A stretch of DNA of 64,000 bases from an uncultured Microbacterium sp. GTDB lineage: Bacteria; Actinomycetota; Actinomycetes; Actinomycetales; Microbacteriaceae. The notes beneath the pieces were generated by a model. That model was not told the DNA's origin and did not search any database. It saw nothing but the letters and a program-made list of their open reading frames with translations. The stretch lies in assembly GCF_947632095.1 (NCBI RefSeq), contig NZ_CANROA010000005.1, forward strand, positions 1-64,000. The letters run 5' to 3'. The stretch's first letter is position 1. Every line of letters starts with the position of its first letter. The position numbers and the translations under genes were made by a program. Shown in pieces: positions 8,442 to 16,732 of this stretch.

Positions 8442-8897
8442 ATGGAAGCGCTCATTCTGCTCGCCGTCATCGTGCTCGTGATCGCTCTGCTGCTGCTGGT
8501 CGTCGCCGCGGTCCTCGCCTCCGCGGCGCGTCGACGCATCCCGCGGTTGAAGTCCGCCGCGACGCAGGCGGTGACCACGCTGTCGGCCGATACCGAGGAG
8601 CGTGTGCGGCAGCTGCTGGCGGAGGGCAAGCAGATCGAGGCGGTGAAGCTCGTCCGCGAGCAGACCGGCGCCGGGATGCTGGATGCCAAGCAGGCCGTCG
8701 ATCGCCAGGCATCCGGTCTTCCCGCCGCCCCGATGACGCTGCCGAGCACCGTTCCCTCCCCCGAGGCATCCGCGGAGATCGACCGGCTGCTCGATGCGGG
8801 ACGGCACATCGAGGCGATCAAGGTTCTGCGCGAGAACACCGGACTCGGGCTCAAGCAGGCCAAGGACCGTATCGACGCCTGGCGCCCAAGCTTGTAA
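8442..8897 (+). CDS. membrane-anchored protein with two L7/L12 C-terminal-like repeats
   Basis: A 151-residue protein: a transmembrane helix at residues 2-28, a basic patch RRRIPR, then two similar helical units. Residues 63-87 contain QIEAVKLVREQTGAGMLDAK and residues 121-145 contain HIEAIKVLRENTGLGLKQAK. Both match the alpha-helical hairpin of the ribosomal protein L7/L12 C-terminal domain, the part that contacts translation factors. It is not a ribosomal L12: the dimerising N-domain is replaced by a membrane anchor. Its role is unknown. The gene overlaps the operator and -35 of the KDPG aldolase promoter at its 3' end. Confidence 0.78.
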   Translation: MEALILLAVIVLVIALLLLVVAAVLASAARRRIPRLKSAATQAVTTLSADTEERVRQLLAEGKQIEAVKLVREQTGAGMLDAKQAVDRQASGLPAAPMTLPSTVPSPEASAEIDRLLDAGRHIEAIKVLRENTGLGLKQAKDRIDAWRPSL

Positions 8898-8920
8898 TTA
8901 CAGGCTGGCCTCGCCAGAAT
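8892..8920 (+). promoter_or_regulatory. promoter and operator of the KDPG aldolase gene
   Basis: TTGTAA at 8892-8897 (-35) and CAGAAT at 8915-8920 (-10) are separated by 17 nt, putting the start of transcription near 8927. Over the -35 lies the palindrome TGTAATTACA (8893-8902), extended to AGCTTGTAATTACAGGCT. It is the third copy of the box found at 986-1027, so a GntR-class repressor probably blocks polymerase here. The site overlaps the last codons of the preceding gene. Confidence 0.6.
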
Positions 8921-8947
8921 GGGACCGCACCCCGATGAAGGAGTCCC

Positions 8948-9586
8948 ATGACCGACCGTCTCGCCCGCGTCCGCGAAACCGGCGTCCTCGCCGTCCTGCG
9001 CGCACCTTCTCCTGAGATCGCCCTCGACACGGCCGAAGCGATCATCCGCGGGGGCATCCCCGGCATCGAGGTCACCTACTCCACCCCCGACGCCCCCGCC
9101 GTGATCCGCGAACTGATCGCCCGCCACGGCGATGCCGCCGTGATCGGCGCCGGAACCGTCACCACGATCGAACAGGCCGAGGCCGCAGCCGACGCCGGCG
9201 CGGAGTTCCTCGTCAGCCCGGGAACCCTGCCCGATCTCACCCGCGCCATGATCGACACCGGCCGCACCGTGATGACCGGCGCCATGACCCCGACCGAGGT
9301 GATGACCGCGCTCGCGCTCGGCGTCGACGTCGTCAAGATCTTCCCCGCCTCCTTGGGCGGACCCGGCTACCTGGGCGCGCTGCGCGGCCCCTTCCCGGAT
9401 GCCCCGCTCATGCCGACCGGTGGCGTGAGCCCCGAGAACCTCCCCGACTGGTTCGCCGCGGGAGCCGTGGCCGTCGGCGCGGGCGGCGATCTGGCGAACA
9501 CGGCATCCATCCGGGCATCCGACTGGGACGACATCACCCGCCGCGCCGCACGCTTCGCCGACGCCCTCACCGCCGCGCGCGGTTGA
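8948..9586 (+). CDS. eda: 2-keto-3-deoxy-6-phosphogluconate aldolase (KDPG/KHG family)
   Basis: A 212-residue KDPG/KHG aldolase that splits 2-keto-3-deoxy-6-phosphogluconate to pyruvate and glyceraldehyde 3-phosphate. GIEVTYSTP supplies the catalytic Glu (E41), IGAGTV follows near residue 67, and VVKIFPAS holds the Schiff-base Lys (K130). GAMTPTEV and PTGGVSPEN are also typical. Start ATG 8948 follows GAAGGAG. No edd or KDG kinase is adjacent, so the substrate source (gluconate or uronate) is not shown. The paired operator with the ribokinase/aldolase region suggests joint control. Confidence 0.93.
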   Translation: MTDRLARVRETGVLAVLRAPSPEIALDTAEAIIRGGIPGIEVTYSTPDAPAVIRELIARHGDAAVIGAGTVTTIEQAEAAADAGAEFLVSPGTLPDLTRAMIDTGRTVMTGAMTPTEVMTALALGVDVVKIFPASLGGPGYLGALRGPFPDAPLMPTGGVSPENLPDWFAAGAVAVGAGGDLANTASIRASDWDDITRRAARFADALTAARG

Positions 9587-9608
9587 GCCGGGCGCTCCGC
9601 CCGGCTCA
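9584..9608. terminator. bidirectional terminator overlapping the KDPG aldolase stop codon
   Basis: TGAGCCGGGCG, loop CTC, CGCCCGGCTCA: a perfect 11-bp stem. The left arm begins with the eda stop codon TGA (9584-9586). There is no U-tract. It separates eda from the convergent dehydrogenase gene. Confidence 0.7.
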
Positions 9609-9619
9609 GACCGGCCCGC

Positions 9620-10453
9620 TCAGTCCAGGAAGATGTCCGGGAACAACCGGTCGTCGGGCGTTCCCGGAACCGCGGCATAGCCGGAGAAGTCCGTCACGCC
9701 CGCGGCCTCGAGCACGTCCTCCACGATGAGCGTCTGCCCGGTCCGCGCGGACGCGGGCGCCGTGATCACGGCATAGGCGGCATCCGCGTAGATCTCCGGT
9801 GTGCGGCTGGCGGCCATCACCCGGTCGCCGCCGAGCAGGTTCTGCACCGCGGCGGTCGCGATCGTCGTGCGCGGCCACAGGGTGTTCGCCGCGACCCCGG
9901 CATCGGCGAACTCGGCGGCGAGGCCCAGCGTCGCCATCGTCATGCCGTACTTCGCCATCGTGTAGCCCGTGTGCGCGCCGAGCCAGCGCGGGCTGAGGTT
10001 CAGAGGCGGCGACAGCGACAGGATGTGCGGGTTCTCGGACTCGCGCAGCTGCGGGATCGCGGCACGCGAGAGCATGAACGTGCCCCGAACGTTCACGTCC
10101 TGCATGAGGTCGTACTTCTTCGCGGCGAGATCGAGCGAGGTCGACAGGTCGATGACGCTGGCGTTGTTGATGACGATGTCGATGCCGCCGAACTCGCCCT
10201 GCGCCGTCATGACGGCCTCGGTGATGTCGCTGTCGTCGCGCACATCGCCGACGATCGGCAGCGCCTGCCCTCCGGCTTCCCGGATCTGCCCGGCAGCCGT
10301 GTGGATCGTGCCTTCGAGCTTCGGGTGCGGTGCGTCGGTCTTCGCGAGCATGGCGATGTTCGCACCATCGCGGGCGGCGCGAAGCGCGATCGCGAGGCCG
10401 ATGCCGCGACTGCCGCCCGACATCAGGATGGTCTTGCCGGCGAGTGTGGTCAT
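9620..10453 (-). CDS. short-chain dehydrogenase, HSDL2-like
   Basis: A 277-residue NAD(P)-dependent short-chain dehydrogenase. It has the nucleotide-binding SGGSRGIGLAIA (residues 11-22), NNAS near 100, and YTMAKYG with the catalytic Tyr and Lys. The LSLSPPLNL segment before it and the overall pattern resemble the HSDL2-like group linked with lipid metabolism. I chose ATG 10453, which has GAGGAGAA upstream; an in-frame ATG at 10483 would overlap the preceding gene. It is the second gene of a two-gene unit. Confidence 0.85.
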   Translation of the reverse strand: MTTLAGKTILMSGGSRGIGLAIALRAARDGANIAMLAKTDAPHPKLEGTIHTAAGQIREAGGQALPIVGDVRDDSDITEAVMTAQGEFGGIDIVINNASVIDLSTSLDLAAKKYDLMQDVNVRGTFMLSRAAIPQLRESENPHILSLSPPLNLSPRWLGAHTGYTMAKYGMTMATLGLAAEFADAGVAANTLWPRTTIATAAVQNLLGGDRVMAASRTPEIYADAAYAVITAPASARTGQTLIVEDVLEAAGVTDFSGYAAVPGTPDDRLFPDIFLD

Positions 10454-10479
10454 GAGGTTCTCCTCGGTCGTTGTCGGGA

Positions 10480-11232
10480 TCATTTCGGCGCCATGCGGAT
10501 GGCGCCGTCGAGACGGATGGTCTCGCCGTTGAGGTAGTCGTTCGCGATGATGCTCTCGACGAGCGCCGCGTATTCGGCGGGGAGACCGAGACGCGCGGGG
10601 TACGGCACCTGCTGGCCGAGCGATTCCTGCGCGGCCTCCGGGAGGCCGGCGAGCATGGGCGTCTCCATGATTCCCGGGGCGATCGTGCAGACGCGGATGC
10701 CGTGGCGCGCGAGCTCGCGGGCGATCGGCAACGTCATGGCATGGACGCCGCCCTTGGAGGCGGAGTAGGCGGGCTGGCCGATCTGACCGTCGAAGGCGGC
10801 GACGGATGCCGTGTTGATGATGACGCCGCGGTCAGGTCCCTCACCGCGCGCCATGACGGCGGCGGCCTGCGAGACGACGTTGAAGGTGCCGATGAGGTTG
10901 ATGCGCACGATGCGTTCGAAGGCGGCGAGGTCGGCGGGATTGCCGTCACGGTCGAGCACCTTCGCGGGCGGGGCGATTCCGGCGCAGTTGACGACGATGC
11001 GCAGCGGCGCCGCCGCGTTCGCCGCCGTGGCGGCGGCCCCGGCATCCTCGGCGTTCGTGACATCGCCCGCGATGAACGTGCCGCCGATCTCCGCCGCGAT
11101 GTCGGCGCCGGGCGATGAGGGCAGGTCGAGGATCGCGACCTGCGTCCCGGATGCGGCGAGCGCGCGGGCCGTGGCGAGGCCGAGGCCGGAGGCTCCGCCG
11201 GTGACGAGTGCGGAGGTTCCCTGGATCTGCAT
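10480..11232 (-). CDS. short-chain dehydrogenase, 3-hydroxyacyl-CoA dehydrogenase type 2-like
   Basis: A 250-residue SDR enzyme: [11 protein letters not shown] (NAD binding, about 12-22), the Asp after the second strand (LDLP) preferring NAD, NCAGIA near 80, and YSASKGG with catalytic Tyr and Lys near 155. The sequence [11 protein letters not shown] and length fit the HSD10 / type 2 3-hydroxyacyl-CoA dehydrogenase group, which acts in fatty-acid or isoleucine breakdown. Start ATG 11232 follows AAGGGAGAA. Its stop lies 26 bp before the second SDR. Confidence 0.87.
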   Translation of the reverse strand: MQIQGTSALVTGGASGLGLATARALAASGTQVAILDLPSSPGADIAAEIGGTFIAGDVTNAEDAGAAATAANAAAPLRIVVNCAGIAPPAKVLDRDGNPADLAAFERIVRINLIGTFNVVSQAAAVMARGEGPDRGVIINTASVAAFDGQIGQPAYSASKGGVHAMTLPIARELARHGIRVCTIAPGIMETPMLAGLPEAAQESLGQQVPYPARLGLPAEYAALVESIIANDYLNGETIRLDGAIRMAPK

Positions 11233-11331
11233 ACGTTCTCCCTTGAACAAGTGTGCGACGCAGTCCCAGCATACGCAGGTCTGCGTCTCAGCCCTCTGGC
11301 GGGATGCTCCGTCGGGGTGTTGGCTGAGGGC

Positions 11332-11691
11332 ATGGATCTGCGTCGCAAGCGAGCCTATGACACGCCCTCCGATGGCGGTGGTTTCCGGGTGCTCGTCGAC
11401 CGCCTGTGGCCGCGCGGGGTGTCGAAGGAGCGCGCGCACATCGATCTGTGGGCGAAGGAGACCGCGCCGAGCCCGGAGCTGCGCAGAGCCTGGCACGCGG
11501 CCTCCGATGACGCCTGGGGCGAATTCGCCGATCGATACCGCGCGGAACTCACCCACGAGACGGCGGATGCCGTGGCCGCTCTCGCCGCGGAGATCCGCGG
11601 CCACTCCGTGGTCACGCTCATCTACGGGGCCCGAGATCCCGAGCACAACCATGCCGTCGTGCTGGAGGAGGCGCTGCGCGCGCTGCTGTGA
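11332..11691 (+). CDS. DUF488 family protein
   Basis: A 119-residue DUF488 protein: an N-terminal [20 protein letters not shown], then the family hallmark LWPRGVSKE and a C-terminal [18 protein letters not shown]. The function is unknown. I chose ATG 11332; a 27-residue longer reading (from 11251) would run into the divergent promoter region and lacks family similarity. A weak -10-like TTGGCT at 11320-11325 is 6 nt before the ATG. It is divergent from the SDR genes and convergent with the transporter gene at 11702. Confidence 0.82.
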   Translation: MDLRRKRAYDTPSDGGGFRVLVDRLWPRGVSKERAHIDLWAKETAPSPELRRAWHAASDDAWGEFADRYRAELTHETADAVAALAAEIRGHSVVTLIYGARDPEHNHAVVLEEALRALL

Positions 11692-11701
11692 GCGGACCCG
11701 G

Positions 11702-12493
11702 TCAGACGCTCGGTCCGAAGATCGGATTCCACGCCCCGGTGATGACGGCAGCGGTGATCGCGATCGCCGAGATTCCGGCGCCGATGAGCAGCAGCATCCA
11801 TTCCCGGAAGCCGAACGTCGACGGCCGCGCCCAGGTCCGGCGTCCTGAGGCGCCGAATCCCCGCGCCTCCATCGCGGTCGCGAGCTTCGCACCGCGCCGG
11901 ATCGACAGCACGAGCAGCGCGAACACCATCCCGAGCAAGCGCCGGATGCGTCCTCGATCGGCGACTCCACGCGCCCGGCGGGCGAGTTCGAGGGCCCGCC
12001 AGTCGTCGAGGAACAGGCCGACCATGCGCAGCCCGGCGAGCGCGCCGAGCACGAAGCGGGCCGGGAGCCGCACGATCTGCGCCAGGCCATCCGCGAGGTC
12101 GGTCGGGTCGACCGTGACGAACAGCACGACCGAGGGCAGGGCGATCGCCAGCACCCGGAACATCGTCGCGAGGGCCAGCTCGAGCGATCCCTCACTGATG
12201 CGCACGACGAACCATTCGAAGAACAACGGCCCCGATGTCTCGCCGTAGAGGGCGATCGTCACACCCGTCAGGGGTGCGGCCAGCCACACGGGCCATGTGC
12301 GCACCCAGAACTCGCGCCAGCCGATGCCGACGAAGAGGAAGAGCACGCACTCGAGCAGGAGGGCGACCGCCGCCGAGACGATGTCGAGCGTGAGGATCAG
12401 CGGGATCGCGATCAGCGCGCTGACGCCGAGCTTCGCGACGGGGTTGATGCCCGCGACGATCCCCCCGCGCGCGCGGGAGGCGAGGAGCGTCAC
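11702..12493 (-). CDS. ykoC: ECF transporter transmembrane (T) component, YkoC type
   Basis: A 263-residue T component of an energy-coupling factor (ECF) importer. Hydrophobic segments lie near residues 25-60, 70-85, 105-130 and 235-255. The two coupling motifs that touch the ATPase are RARG ([11 protein letters not shown], near 168) and EARGFGA (near 210). Together with YkoD and YkoE it forms an importer for the thiamine precursor hydroxymethylpyrimidine or thiamine, as shown by the TPP riboswitch upstream. Its ATG overlaps the ykoD stop by 4 bp. Confidence 0.88.
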   Translation of the reverse strand: MTLLASRARGGIVAGINPVAKLGVSALIAIPLILTLDIVSAAVALLLECVLFLFVGIGWREFWVRTWPVWLAAPLTGVTIALYGETSGPLFFEWFVVRISEGSLELALATMFRVLAIALPSVVLFVTVDPTDLADGLAQIVRLPARFVLGALAGLRMVGLFLDDWRALELARRARGVADRGRIRRLLGMVFALLVLSIRRGAKLATAMEARGFGASGRRTWARPSTFGFREWMLLLIGAGISAIAITAAVITGAWNPIFGPSV

Positions 12494-13932
12494 CGGATGC
12501 CGCCGAGCTCGACGCGTTCGGCGTGCAGCGCCGCGACGACGTCCGGGTCGTGCGTGACGGTGATCACGGCCGCGCCCTCATCCCGCAGGCGGGCGAGCAT
12601 CGCGACGAGCTCCGCCCAGGTGCGGGCATCCTGCCCGAAGGTGGGTTCGTCGAGAACGAGGACGCGGGGTCGCGTCGCGAGGGCGGCCGCGACGGTCAAC
12701 CGTCGCTTCTCACCGCCCGAGAGCGTGTAGGGGTTCGCCTCGGCGAGACGTTCCAGGCGCAACCTGTCGAGGAGCTCGTCGATGCGTGCGACGATCTCTG
12801 CCTCATCGAGCCCCAGTGCTCGCGGGCCCACCGCCAGCTCTTCCCGCACGGTCTTCGCCAGCAGCTGATGCTCGGGCTCCTGGAAGACCATTCCGATGCG
12901 TGTGAGGAGCTGGTGCGACGCCCAGCGGATCGGTCGCGGACCGGCGCCGGCGGCGAGCTCATCGGATGCCTCGACCTTCCCCGCCGCGGGCGGCAGGAGC
13001 CCCGCCAACGTGAGGCCGAGGGTCGATTTGCCCGCGCCGTTGGGGCCGGTGATCGCGAGGGCATGACCCGCACGGATGTCGAGGTCGATGCCGGATGCGA
13101 CCGGCTTCCCCGTCACCCGCGACACCCCGAGATCGCGGGCACTGAGCAGGACATCCCCGGGGCTCTGCAGCGGAGGAGGGGGAAACGCGGGAGGATGCCC
13201 CGGCACCCACACCCCGTCAGCGGCGAGATCCGCACCCCGAGAACCGAGAACCTCTTCGGTCGTGCCATCGGCGAGCACTCCGCCCTCTCCCACGACGATC
13301 ACACGCGTGATGAGCGGCAGCCAGATATCGAGTCTGTGCTCGACGACGATCAGCGTCGCGGGGTGCCGCTCCAGCATCCGTTCGACGGCATCGCGCACTT
13401 CGACGACGCCCGCCGGGTCGAGGTTCGCCGTCGGCTCATCCAGCAGGACGAGCCCCGGCCGCATCGCGAGGATGCCGGCGAGAGCCAGGCGCTGCTTCTG
13501 CCCGCCCGACAGCGCCGCCGTCGGATGATCCAGCGGGACATCGAGCCCCACAGCATCCAGGGCCGACCGCACCCGCGACCAGATCTCCTCGCGCGGAACA
13601 CCGAGGTTCTCGCATCCGAAGGCGACGTCGTCGCCGACGCGGGCGAGGATCACCTGCGAATCCGGATCCTGCAGAACCAACCCCGCGCGTCCGCGCGCAG
13701 CTGCCGCCGGTTCGCCGTCGATCAACAGGCTCCCGACGCTCTCTCCCTCGTCATCACCGCCGAGAACGCCCGCAAGCCCGTGCAACAGGGTCGATTTTCC
13801 CGCCCCTGACGCGCCCAGCACGAGCACCCGCTCACCGGGATCGATCCGCGCCGAGACGTCGTTGAGCACCCATGCGAGCCGGCTCGCATGACGCCACCCC
13901 CACCCGCGCGCCTCGACCGCCGCGGGCCGCAT
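12490..13932 (-). CDS. ykoD: ECF transporter fused double ATPase, YkoD type
   Basis: A 480-residue protein with two ABC ATPase domains in one chain. Domain 1 has GASGAGKST and LSGGQKQRLA; domain 2 has GPNGAGKST and LSGGEKRRLT, each followed by Walker B (VLLDEPTANLD; VLDEPTFGQD). It powers uptake by YkoE/YkoC. The start is uncertain: ATG 13932, GTG 13947 and GTG 13971 are all in frame, the last two touching or overlapping the ykoE stop. I chose ATG because homology begins just after it. Confidence 0.9.
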   Translation of the reverse strand: MRPAAVEARGWGWRHASRLAWVLNDVSARIDPGERVLVLGASGAGKSTLLHGLAGVLGGDDEGESVGSLLIDGEPAAAARGRAGLVLQDPDSQVILARVGDDVAFGCENLGVPREEIWSRVRSALDAVGLDVPLDHPTAALSGGQKQRLALAGILAMRPGLVLLDEPTANLDPAGVVEVRDAVERMLERHPATLIVVEHRLDIWLPLITRVIVVGEGGVLADGTTEEVLGSRGADLAADGVWVPGHPPAFPPPPLQSPGDVLLSARDLGVSRVTGKPVASGIDLDIRAGHALAITGPNGAGKSTLGLTLAGLLPPAAGKVEASDELAAGAGPRPIRWASHQLLTRIGMVFQEPEHQLLAKTVREELAVGPRALGLDEAEIVARIDELLDRLRLERLAEANPYTLSGGEKRRLTVAAALATRPRVLVLDEPTFGQDARTWAELVAMLARLRDEGAAVITVTHDPDVVAALHAERVELGGIR

Positions 13933-13948
13933 CTCACCCGCTGGCACG

Positions 13949-14590
13949 TCAGACGCGTTTCCGGGCCTCACGGCCGGATCCGAAACGGTCGAGCGCGCCC
14001 GTCGCGGCAAGACCGCGCACGAGCGTCCAGCCGAGAGCACCCGCCAGCAGAGCACCGGAGACGACCGCGCTGATGAGATAGATGACCGTGAACGTCGCAC
14101 CGGAGCCGGCGAACCACAGGATCATGTTGTTGATGCCGCCGAGCAGGCCCGCCATCGCGCCGGCGAGCATCGCCACCGGCAGAGACCAGTACCGGTAGGC
14201 CAACAGCAGGAAGACGATCTCAGCGCCCAGCCCCTGCACCAGGCCAGCCTCGATCGTGAGGAATCCGCCCCACTGCGCCCCGGCGAGCGCCGAGACGACC
14301 GCGGCGATGACCTCGACGTAGATCGCGGCGCCGACCTTGCGGATCACGAGCCCGCCGATGACACCGGCGATCAGCCAGGGCCCGTCGAGAAGGCCCTGGA
14401 GCCCCGGCAGGAGCGGTTCGAGCAGAGCCTTCGGCCCGAGATAGCCGACGTTCCATGCCAGGAACAGGAAACCGCAGGCGACGCCGAGAACACTGGCGAC
14501 GACGATGTCGACGACGCGCCAGCGCCAGATCTCGGGCCGACGGGTCACCGTCCGGGTGGATTCGGACATGCGTGTAGACGTACTCATCAT
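13949..14590 (-). CDS. ykoE: ECF transporter substrate-binding (S) component, YkoE type
   Basis: A 213-residue membrane protein of the YkoE family. It has about five to six helices, with RWRVVDIVVASVLGV near residues 24-38 and GFLFLAWNVGY just after, both typical of YkoE, which binds thiamine precursors for the YkoEDC importer. Start ATG 14590 (or the adjacent ATG 14587) has GGGAGGAG about 5 nt upstream; this ribosome site is the 3' end of the TPP riboswitch. It is the first gene of ykoE-ykoD-ykoC. Confidence 0.9.
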   Translation of the reverse strand: MMSTSTRMSESTRTVTRRPEIWRWRVVDIVVASVLGVACGFLFLAWNVGYLGPKALLEPLLPGLQGLLDGPWLIAGVIGGLVIRKVGAAIYVEVIAAVVSALAGAQWGGFLTIEAGLVQGLGAEIVFLLLAYRYWSLPVAMLAGAMAGLLGGINNMILWFAGSGATFTVIYLISAVVSGALLAGALGWTLVRGLAATGALDRFGSGREARKRV

Positions 14591-14593
14591 GAG

Positions 14594-14684
14594 CTCCTCC
14601 CTGCGCCGGCATTATCCGGATCAGGTTCGACGGTCGAAGCGCGGTTCGCTCCCTCTCAGCCCGACACTCCGGGCTCCCGTGGTT
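14594..14684 (-). ncRNA. TPP riboswitch (THI element) controlling ykoEDC
   Basis: Read on the minus strand, conserved TPP aptamer parts occur in order: CGGGAGC, GGGCTGAGAGG (pyrimidine-sensor loop), then AACCTGATCCGGATAATGCC and GGCGCAGGGAGG. The 3' end of the aptamer contains the GGGAGGAG ribosome site of ykoE, so TPP binding most likely blocks translation. No separate terminator hairpin is seen between it and the ATG. Upstream promoter sequence lies beyond about 14690. Confidence 0.95.
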
Positions 14685-14747
14685 GTGCTGACGATCATAC
14701 CCACGTCGCGAACACCCTGCTGACAGGCGATATGCCCTCGGATTAGG

Positions 14748-14753
14748 TAGCGT
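14748..14753 (+). promoter_or_regulatory. leaderless-type -10 element of the D,D-carboxypeptidase gene
   Basis: TAGCGT, 6 nt before GTG 14760. An ATG at 14755 between them is followed at once by a stop, so GTG is the real start. Confidence 0.5.
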
Positions 14754-14759
14754 TATGAC

Positions 14760-16727
14760 GTGACCCTTGACGATGCCACGCCGGAATCCGGCACTCTCTC
14801 GCGCCGGGCGCGTCGCTCGCTCCTGCGAGAGACGGGTGCCGACAGCACCCCGGCGTTGCCGTTCCGCGATTCGGCGGATTCCGATTCCGAGGTCGTCCCA
14901 CCCCGGTACGCCCGCTCTCCCCAGCCGGATGCCACCGAGCCCGCGGCGGATGCCCCGGGGCCCCGACGCGTCGGTCCGGACGTCATCACCTCTGCCCTCT
15001 CCCTCGCCTCGGCCGTGCGCCGCTCCACGCCGGAGGTCGACTTCGACGACCTCGATCTCTCCTCCCCCGGCGCTCTTCCGCCCGAGGGCGGATCGACCGG
15101 CGAACCCTACGATCTGGGCGACCAGGTCGACGGCACGGCGGACTTCTTCTCGATGGTCGACGATCTGAGCTCAGCTCCCGATACCGGTGCGGTCACCATG
15201 CCCGCCCCCGTCGTTCCGGAGGCCCCGCTCTGGCCGGATGCCGACGTCCCTGCTTTCTTCGCCGCTGAAGCGGCCGCTCCCCCGGTCACCGACATCTTCG
15301 CCTCCGACGACGGCGACCCGGTGGACGAATTCCTCGAGGAAGCGGTGGCGCCCGAGCCCCCGGTGGCACGATGGGCGGATGCCGATCGTCCGGCCACCGC
15401 GCTGACCTGGCTCGAGACGGACGATGTCGCCGCGAGCACCCGTGCGGCAGACATCGATGCCGACGTCGAGGACGGCGGACCGGACATCCTCGCCGACGCC
15501 CACTTCGCCCCCGCTTGGCTCCGGCCGCGCTGGCTGGCGCCGATCGGCACGCTCGCCGCACTCGCGATCGGCTATTCCGCGACGACCCTGCTGTGGCCCC
15601 TGCACGAGGTGCCCCCGGTCATCCAAGCCGTCGAGGTGCAGACGATCGCCGCGGCGGCTGCCGCACCGACCTGGCCATCCACCGGCAGCGCCGGCGTCGG
15701 GATCGCCGGGATCTCCTCGGCGGCGTCCACGGGCGATGTCGCATCGATCGCGAGCATCACGAAGGTCGTCAGCAGCCTCATGGTGCTCGACCGACTGCCT
15801 CTGGCCCTCGGCGAGCAGGGGCCGGAGTTCTCGTTCGGGTACCGCGACAGCGCCGAGTACTGGGATTACCGCCGCTCCGACCAGTCGTCGCTGGACGTTC
15901 CCGTCGGTGGTGTTCTCACCGAGTACCAGATGCTCCAGGGCGTGCTGCTCGGTTCGGCGAACAACTACATCGACCGCCTGGCCCGCGAGCTGTGGGGATC
16001 GGACGAGCAGTTTGCCGATGCTGCGAAGGAGTGGCTCGCCGATCGCGGCCTCAGCGATATCACGATCGTCACACCCTCCGGCTTCGATGAGGGAAACGTC
16101 GCCACGCCCGCAGCGCTGCTGCGCCTGGGCGAGATCGCGATGAAGAACCCCGTTTTCGCGGAGATCGTCGGCACCGCCTCGGCCGATATCCCGGGCGCCG
16201 GCCGGGTGGAGAACACCAACGGGATGCTCGCCGATGCGGGCGTCATCGGCATCAAAACGGGAACACTCGTCGGGTGGAGCCTGCTCACCGCGAAGGACGT
16301 CGCGGTCGGCGACACGACCGTGCGCCTGTTCGCCTCCGCGCTCAATCAGAACGACAACGCGGCCCGTCTCGCGGTGACCCGGACCCTGTTCGCCGAGGTC
16401 GAGGCGGCACTGACCGCGCTCGAGCCCGCGGTGACCGAGGGAACCGTGGTCGGCGAGGTGACGACTCCGTGGGGTGCCGCCGTCGACGTCCGTGTGGATG
16501 CCGATGCCACGGTGGTGCTGTGGAACGCTGCGACCGCGACCGCGGATGTCGCCTTCGACTTCGGCGACGAGCGCACCGCGGGCGACCGCATCGGAACGCT
16601 GACCGTGACCGGCCCCGTCGACTCCGTCGAGGTCGCCGTCTCGCTGGGCGACGACATCGCCGATCCCAGCCCGTGGTGGCGTCTCACGCATCCGCTGGAC
16701 CTGTTCGGCCTCACCTCGAACGGCTGA
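14760..16727 (+). CDS. D-alanyl-D-alanine carboxypeptidase-like penicillin-binding protein with long cytoplasmic domain
   Basis: A 655-residue protein starting at GTG 14760. Residues 1-255 are acidic, Ala/Pro-rich and probably disordered in the cytoplasm. One membrane helix spans about 260-281. The outer part is a serine-peptidase fold of the penicillin-binding type: SITK with nucleophile S332 and K335, SAN at S399-N401, and KTG at K499. These enzymes trim the last D-Ala of peptidoglycan stem peptides. The long inner segment is unusual and contains ADFFSMVDDL (127-136), closely matched in the ABC ATPase at 21776-23959. Confidence 0.85.
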   Translation: MTLDDATPESGTLSRRARRSLLRETGADSTPALPFRDSADSDSEVVPPRYARSPQPDATEPAADAPGPRRVGPDVITSALSLASAVRRSTPEVDFDDLDLSSPGALPPEGGSTGEPYDLGDQVDGTADFFSMVDDLSSAPDTGAVTMPAPVVPEAPLWPDADVPAFFAAEAAAPPVTDIFASDDGDPVDEFLEEAVAPEPPVARWADADRPATALTWLETDDVAASTRAADIDADVEDGGPDILADAHFAPAWLRPRWLAPIGTLAALAIGYSATTLLWPLHEVPPVIQAVEVQTIAAAAAAPTWPSTGSAGVGIAGISSAASTGDVASIASITKVVSSLMVLDRLPLALGEQGPEFSFGYRDSAEYWDYRRSDQSSLDVPVGGVLTEYQMLQGVLLGSANNYIDRLARELWGSDEQFADAAKEWLADRGLSDITIVTPSGFDEGNVATPAALLRLGEIAMKNPVFAEIVGTASADIPGAGRVENTNGMLADAGVIGIKTGTLVGWSLLTAKDVAVGDTTVRLFASALNQNDNAARLAVTRTLFAEVEAALTALEPAVTEGTVVGEVTTPWGAAVDVRVDADATVVLWNAATATADVAFDFGDERTAGDRIGTLTVTGPVDSVEVAVSLGDDIADPSPWWRLTHPLDLFGLTSNG

Positions 16728-16732
16728 TCCCC

